A DNA stretch of 56,134 bases. It comes from Nitrosomonas sp. (GTDB lineage Bacteria > Pseudomonadota > Gammaproteobacteria > Burkholderiales > Nitrosomonadaceae). Shown one piece after another: positions 55,792 through 56,134 of this stretch (positions are counted from its first letter, which is position 1; each line of letters begins with the position of its first letter). The notes below the pieces were generated by a model, which did no database searches, was not told the origin of the DNA, and saw only the letters and a list, made by a program, of their open reading frames with translations. The position numbers and the translations under genes are program-made. The stretch is taken from positions 1-56,134 of the forward strand of contig JAJFJK010000001.1 of NCBI GenBank assembly GCA_021774075.1. The letters run 5' to 3'.

Positions 55792-56134
55792 TTAAATTAC
55801 AAAAACATCAGGCAGTGGAAACCCATTAAAATTGCTGGCATAGGCAGTCGTGTAAGCGCCAGCATTTGGGATGTAAATGAAATCACCTTCCTGAATATCA
55901 TGTGGCAATAACGCATCCTGCATAAGAATGTCCACAGAATCACAAGTTGGGCCAGCAATTGACCAGGAAATATTGCTGCCCTGGCGATCAGTTAGTATTT
56001 CATAGCGCAAACCTTCCGTTACCTCAATAACGCCACCAAACATACCGGCATCCCAGTACATCCAGCGTTTTCCATTGCGTGTGGCAGTGCCTACCACGCG
56101 GCAAACAAAATAGGCTGAATCGGACACCAGGTAA
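55792..56134 (-). CDS. Ornithine/lysine/arginine decarboxylase 2-type enzyme, C-terminal part
   Basis: Only the last 114 codons are in the window; the start lies beyond the right edge. The C-terminal beta-barrel of PLP fold-type III decarboxylases is clear: MFGGVIEVTEG, SIAGPTCDSVDIL (catalytic Cys-Asp pair that completes the active site across the dimer) and EGDFIYIPNAGAYTTAYASNFNGF. Ornithine decarboxylase, giving putrescine, is the usual annotation for this group. Lysine specificity cannot be excluded from this fragment. Confidence 0.85.
   Translation of the reverse strand, partial: YLVSDSAYFVCRVVGTATRNGKRWMYWDAGMFGGVIEVTEGLRYEILTDRQGSNISWSIAGPTCDSVDILMQDALLPHDIQEGDFIYIPNAGAYTTAYASNFNGFPLPDVFVI

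Overview
The window looks like chromosome of a betaproteobacterium close to Nitrosomonas. This is inferred from gene content and order (trpF-trpB-trpA-accD-folC-SPOR protein-cvpA-purF-metZ, the divided glycine decarboxylase gcvPA/gcvPB, zapB-zapA-6S, smc with zipA, thyA-folA), from moderately AT-rich composition, and from many short palindromic dispersed repeats. No ammonia-oxidation gene is present, so the genus is an inference. Nearly all genes are housekeeping genes; the accessory signal is in 0-10 kb and in the repeats.

Layout. 0-3 kb: a probable group II intron 3' end, two small exported proteins of unknown function, a wrecked IS1595-type transposase and a small RTX protein. 3.1-9.7 kb: a LicD/cytidylyltransferase fusion, then a likely operon of a glutamine-synthetase-like ligase, an aldehyde dehydrogenase, an iron-type alcohol dehydrogenase and a class I glutamine amidotransferase. 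That set fits gamma-glutamylation, oxidation and release of an amino alcohol such as ethanolamine. 10-15 kb: a diguanylate cyclase and pqiABC. 15.4-24.5 kb: tryptophan, fatty acid, folate, purine and methionine genes. 24.6-34.5 kb: two cyclophilins, cysS, a membrane methyltransferase, motAB, transporters and hslVU. 34.6-35.2 kb: an internally deleted ISAs1-type element. 35.4-41.6 kb: a PfkB kinase and the glycine cleavage operon, led by a tandem glycine riboswitch and carrying tpx between gcvPA and gcvPB. 41.8-46.9 kb: an SDR, a GNAT, a thioredoxin-like protein, a HAD hydrolase, probable 6S RNA, zapA, a ZapB-like protein, a CDGSH protein and zipA. 46.9-56.1 kb: smc, queF, an MltD-like lytic transglycosylase, leucyl aminopeptidase, thyA, folA and the C-terminal end of an ornithine decarboxylase-type enzyme.

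Two repeat families stand out. One is a roughly 143-bp MITE-like palindrome (five copies, four with a matching 4-bp target duplication of the form TNNA). The other is a roughly 266-bp compound palindrome (two full copies) in which an outer stem and two inner hairpins keep their pairing although the arm sequences differ between copies. That paired variation is the strongest candidate for something undescribed here.
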